A DNA stretch of 45,530 nucleotides from a virus. This document shows, piece after piece, positions 32,901 to 38,900 of this stretch. Made by a program: the position numbers and the translations under genes. Positions within the stretch are counted from its first letter, which is position 1. Each line of letters begins with the position of its first letter. The notes under the pieces are model-generated. The model ran no database searches, was not told the origin of the DNA, and was given only the letters and a program-made list of their open reading frames with translations. The DNA is taken from IMG/VR virus record IMGVR_UViG_3300019776_000652, positions 1 to 45,530 of that record, one strand, 5' to 3'.

Positions 32901-35900
32901 CGGTGCCTCGCGGGCGATCTGATTCCAGAGTTCTGGGGGTAGCTGGTGCATCTTGGGTCGGAGTATCCACCCTCGGCGCGGGGGATGCAAACAAATCCCC
33001 ACCCCCCAGCATGTCCATCTGCCCGATGTCCCCCTGCGTCCCCACCAGCGGCGCACTCTGCCGCTGCTTGATCTTCTCCGCATTCTCCCGCCGAGTCGCC
33101 TCCGCTCGTAGCTGCTCAGGGCTGGCGGATTCGAGGTTGAAGTCCAAGCTTGGAACTTGAGACTTGGAACTTGGCACATTCGCCTGGGGAGCTTGGAACA
33201 AATCCGCCTTGCCGCCTTGAGTCGTCCCCGGAAACAGCGGCCCCGCGCCGAACATGCTCAGGTCATCCCCACCAAACAGCGACCCCTGCCCACGCATCGA
33301 CCGCGAGAACAGCACCTGCCCACCTTCCACCCCCGCCCGCATCGCCGGCGTGATGTCCACCCGCCAGATGGGGGTTTTAACGGGTGGGTAAAGTGTCTGG
33401 AATGTTTCGGTGTCCAAAGGGTGGACATCTGTGAGCCAAGACAGTTCTTTTTGCCTATGGTGCTCCGCAAGTTCCCCCTTCACCACCCCAGCGCCCCACT
33501 GCTTCACATACTTGCCGATCTCCTTCGGCAGGATGCTGTCATAGAAGCCCTTCATGCCCTCGCCGCCGACTTTGAGGTTGTCGCCCTCATAGGTCATCTC
33601 TTCTGGTGCATCCAGTGCATCACGTTCTTTTTGAAGAGATTTATATCGGTCGTAGGCGGCATCTTGCTCTGACTCCGTGCCGGTGTTCATCCCTCGACGA
33701 GCCGCTTCCATGTCGCGGCGCAATTCTTCTCTTTTTGCGTCGTTGGTTTCAAAATCGCCAATGATCTTGTTTGCCAAGTCTTTCCCGACAACATCCGCTA
33801 GTTCGTTGCGTGGCACGCCTTTGTCTTGAATGGCATCGTTACCATTGATGTCGTAGGCATTGAGAATGTATCTATCCCCATCTCGTTTTACTTCGAGAGA
33901 ACTGATCTGCTTGCTCAGATCATACCGCTCCGCCTGCGTGTCCCCCGTCGTCCAGCCGATCCACTCCTTGCCCGTCGCCACCGCATCCCGCAGCCCCCGC
34001 TTGAACATTTGCAGCGCCCAGTCCTTGCGGAAAGGCGCGTCTGGGATGGCGTCGTTTTTGCGGTCGTGGAACACCTCGTTGAGGTCAATCTTGCTGACAT
34101 ACCTGCCCAGGTATTGCCAGCCTTCTGAGGCGGCATCTCCGGTCGGGCGCTCCATGAGACGCTTGATGTGCCCACGAGCCACGGACTCACTGGCTCCGTT
34201 GCTGATGGCTTCCTCAAGGACATCGGTCGGGAACTCGCCCTGATACCCCTTCTCCCTTCCCGCCTGATGCCGGTCACTCTGGATCTCCTCCAGGAACGTC
34301 CCCGGCCTGCCCTCGGCATCCACCCGGTCATTCACCCGCATGTGCGCCACGTAGTTCGGCACGTCGGGGAAGTGGCTGGAAGTGTAATCTGACTGAGGTC
34401 CAATTAGCTTAGCTTCTTCGTCTGGAGAAACCGCTTCAATGTAACGATCTACCCAGTTTTGATCTTGTTCAGACAAGCCATTAATGAACTGAAACCACCC
34501 ATATTCTTGAGAACGGGCTTCATCTGTTTTTTCTGCCAAGATTGGATTAAAAGCACGCAGCCGAGCAACTTCTTGTGAGTCACTCTTTTGTCTTTTATCC
34601 GGCAGCGCCAGCACCACCTCCCGGTAGTTCTCCCCGCCGGGGAGCTGGTATTGGGCGAATTTGGTGTTGGTCTGAGGATTCTCGCGTTGGCCGCGATAGT
34701 CAGAAATGACCTCTTGAACCAAGTCGTTGATTTGCTCATCCCTGCCAGTGTAAATGTTTTCAGTGCGCTCGGCTGCTTGAATAACAGAGTCGGCTTCTGA
34801 GGCATTGAATCCCTTTTCACGCATGACTCGGCGCAAACGCTCCGCCGAACGGGGCGCGGTCATTCGGTCTACTCCACCCATTTGCACCTCCTCCAAGCGC
34901 ACCGCCCCATCGGCTGCCAGATACTCCAGCACGGCCTGCTTGGTGATTTTCCCTCCGCTCTCCGCTCTCTGCCCTTCGCTCTCCAGCCAAGGCATGATCC
35001 CACTCCACTTCAGTTCCTCGGCTTTGATGCCCGTCTGCGGATTGCTGATGATGCCCTTGATCGTCGCCACATCCGCCCGATTCGGCATCTTCTGCTCAAT
35101 CACCTGGCTCAGCCGCGAGTAAAACCCGCTTGGGTCCGTGCCATCGCCACGCATCGCCCGTGCCCCCAGCCCCTGCTCAAACAGCCCCTTGGTGCCCTTG
35201 TCGCCAAGCATGTTCAGGGTGTCCTCATTAAACAGCGCGCTGTCCTTGCCCGGTGCTACGGTCAAAGCATCCACATAGATCCGCTCGTCGCCGTCAATCG
35301 TCTGCACGCCAAACGTGGTGCCATCCTTCAGCGTCACACTTGCCAGCTTCACCGGCTTGCCAACGGCATCCCGCCACACATTCGGCAGTTGCTCGGCCAG
35401 CTCCGCCTCGGTGGCAGGCTCCAGGTCCAGCTTGATCACCTCGACACGATGCGGCTTCCCGTCGTCACCCTTCAGCAGCATGACGTCGCCGACTTGCAGG
35501 CTGGCGGCATGGACATCCACCGGGCCGCTTTCCGTGGCACGCTCAAACCTCAGTGCCTGCTCTTCCAGCCCGTCCCAGTATCGCTGCTCCTGGCTGTCTT
35601 GATCATTGCCCGACTTCTTCGCGTTGTAGCGGTCGATCACATCCAGGATCTTCGCGGCTACCATGTCGCCCGTGACATCCTCCACGGCCACACCGGGGAA
35701 GAAGCCCTTGCCATGCAGCTCGATGATGGCGCGGTCCATCGTGCTGCCATTGCCAGCCCGGAACACCAGATTGCTAAAAGGGAAGGGGACCGGCGATCTC
35801 TCCATCCAATCCCAGTCCGCTTTCGACACGCTTTTGCCCTCGGCCTTCATGCGCTCGAGGTAGGCCTTCGAGGGCCGCAGGATCTTCCCGCTGCGCGCAA

Positions 35901-38900
35901 TCGCCACCAGGATGTTGTCTTTTCCCGTGTCAGGATCAGGAATCTCCGCCAGCCGCTGCCGCAGATTCGATGCCGCGATGGCTCCGCCCGTGGCTTTCTT
36001 GACCTCTTGACCCTTTGACTTGCCTTGACCATCCAAATACGCATCCGCCGCCTCTGCCAGGTCTTCCTCTTCGACCAATCTCCCCGTCTCCGCCGCAGGC
36101 GTCTCCACGTCTTTCATCATCGCCGCCTTTTCCGCCGCGATGCGCGCCTTCTCCGCCCCACGAGCGGCTTCCTTCTGCCAGTAAACGAGGTCACTGATCT
36201 TCTCCCCAGACGCCACCGCCCGCTGATACAGGTCCGCGATGTCCTCGATCACGCGCTGCATCGATGCCCTCTCCTTCGGCTCCAGCTTGCCCAGCGCCTG
36301 CTTCAGCGTCTGCCCCATCGTTTTGAGCGCCTGCTTGAGCCACTCCACGATGCCCGCCAGCGCCTCCACGGTCTCCGTGGTCACGCTGTCCGCGCCCGGT
36401 GTCAGCGACTCGAAGACTTTCCCGGCAAACACCGCATCCTGCACCATCATGCGCAGGATCTCGTGCCCGGCATGGAAAGCCTCTTCATCACTCAGCTTCG
36501 CCGGCGGATTCGCGGGCATGTTTCCGTCCTGAATCGCCGGCGCATAATAGGTCTGCCACCACACCCGGATCATCTCCGGCGCGTGCTGCTCCATCTGCCG
36601 CACCTTGCCCACCACCTCGGCGCGGCTCAGCTTGGCCTGGGCAAAGGCATGGATAACCTCCTCACTCAGCGCCAGTTCCAGCCCGCCATCGGTCCGAGCC
36701 CCAAAGCGAATGAAAGCCGCCGGGCTGATCACCAGCACCGTCTGCCCATCCCGGCCCATCATCGCCCCCAGCCCGCCGCCATCCTGCGCCTCACCGATCA
36801 CGATCTGATCAAAGAGCCGCCCAAACTTCTCATCCACCAGCCGCTCCAGCGCCTGCATGGACTTCACCGCGGTGGCAGTCGCCTGGGCTTTCCCCTTGGC
36901 AAAGCTACGACTGAACCCATCAATGGCCTTAATCTTCGCCTCCCGCCACACCTTCGACTCAATCAGCTCCGGCACCTCAATGGCCGTCAGCTTACCCGTC
37001 TCATAGCCCACCTTGGCAGGCGGTTCTTGATTGATTGGTTCCGCCGTTTTTGCAGCCTGACTTTGTGGAACGCCCGTGGAACCGGCTGGTTTTAATTGAT
37101 TGGAATCCGGTGCTGCCTGTCTCCCAGTCTCCGCCGCAGGCGTCTCCAAGTCTTTCTTCGCTGCCTCCCACCTCTCCGGCGATGCCAGCACCCACTTCTT
37201 GCCCGTGCCACGCACCCAGCCCATGGCCGTCATCGCGTCATCAAAGTCCGTGCCCGCCATCTGCACGGCATAGCCCTCCGGGGTCACCCCCAGCCTCTTC
37301 ACCACCAGCCGCGCCGCGATGCCCGCCTGCTGCTCATCCAGCCCTCGGCGACCCAGTTCAAAAGCCAGTTGCTCGGCCCGTTCTTCTTCCGGCAAGCTCA
37401 GAGTCTCCAAGTCTCCCCCTCTCCCAGTCTCCAAGTCTTCCGCCCTGACGCCAGCAGGAGGGGCAGCCGAATCCCCTCCCACTGGCGTGCCCACCGCACG
37501 AGGCGGCCCGGACTCGGTGACACCTGCGGCACCCTGCGCTGCCACAGCACCCACCTGGGGCGATGCTCCACGGTCAGGACTGGCCCCCGCCACGTCCATC
37601 TTGGGGGAAATGGTTTTGGCCTCTTGACCTCCGGCTTGCCCTTTGATCTGCGCCACTCTTGCCGCCTCATCCAGCTTGATGGCATCCGCCACCGCCGGCA
37701 GCACCTCGCGCAGCTTGTCCAGCGCCCGCTGATTGATCACCAGTTGCGGCTTGCCCTTCGAGTCCGGCACCGAATACACATGCCGATGATTCGGCGGCGT
37801 CTCGCCCGCCTTCCACTCCAGCGCGCCGGTCTTCGGGTCATTTGTGTAGCGCCCCGGCTTCATCTCGCCGGTCTGCGGATCACGAGCATAGCCTACCCCA
37901 TTCAGCTCCGCCTCACTCAGATCCTCCAGCTTCGCGCCCTGGCCGATCTTCAGCAGCGCTGAGGCCCGCGCCTTCGTCACCGCCACCGCATCCGGGCTTT
38001 TCTTCGGGTCTGCATAGCCTTCAATGGCAAGCTGCGCATCACTCTTCACCGGCTCCTTAGTTTCCGTAGAGGCAGGCGTGAGCATGCCTTGCTCCGTCGG
38101 TGTCTGGTCTTTCCCCGAGATTGCCCCAGCAAAGCCACCCAGCACGCCACCCACCAGCCCCGCCTCGATGGCCTCGGACAAAATCTGTCCTACCCCCTTC
38201 TCGGGTGCATAAGTCGCCTGGGCGATCACGCCTTGCAGCGCCTGATCGGTAAACTCCTCGACCGCCTCCGATCCCACTTCCTGAGCCACGTTCGCGATGA
38301 AGCCTTTCAGTCCGCCCTTCAGAGCTTCCTGCCCCTCACGAGTCAGGAGCGATTCCACACCTTTGCTGCCGATGCTTGTCGCCAGCGCCGTCACAGCCGC
38401 CGAGGCCATCGCTGGAGCCAGCGCCTTGGCCTTGGCTTCGTCCTGGCTCATGCCTTTGCGCATGTAAGCATCCACGGCATCCACAAAGGTGCTGCCGCCG
38501 CTCTGGGCCCCAGCATCCAGGGCCGCAGCCCCCAGCGCCACCTTGCCGCTGCCGCTCAGCCTGCCCGCCACGGTGCCAATCGCCATGCTTTCCAGCACAC
38601 TCGGCGCACCACCAGCCACACTGCCAGCAAATCGACCCACCGCATTGGTGCCCTTGCCCGCTGCCGCTGCCGCCGTTTCCCAGGCGGCACTGCGATCCTT
38701 CCAATACCGGGCATAGTCCAGCATGGAGTCACTACCCGTCATGCCAGCCAGCGCCCCCAGCCATCCCGCCGGCAGATTGGAAGCACCACCTTGAAACTTC
38801 ATCACGGCTGCATTCACCCAGCCACCTTTTTTCATCTCCGCCGTGAACTGCTCCATTCGTTCCACGGGTGTTCCACGGGTGTTCTTTGCCAGCCATTCAG

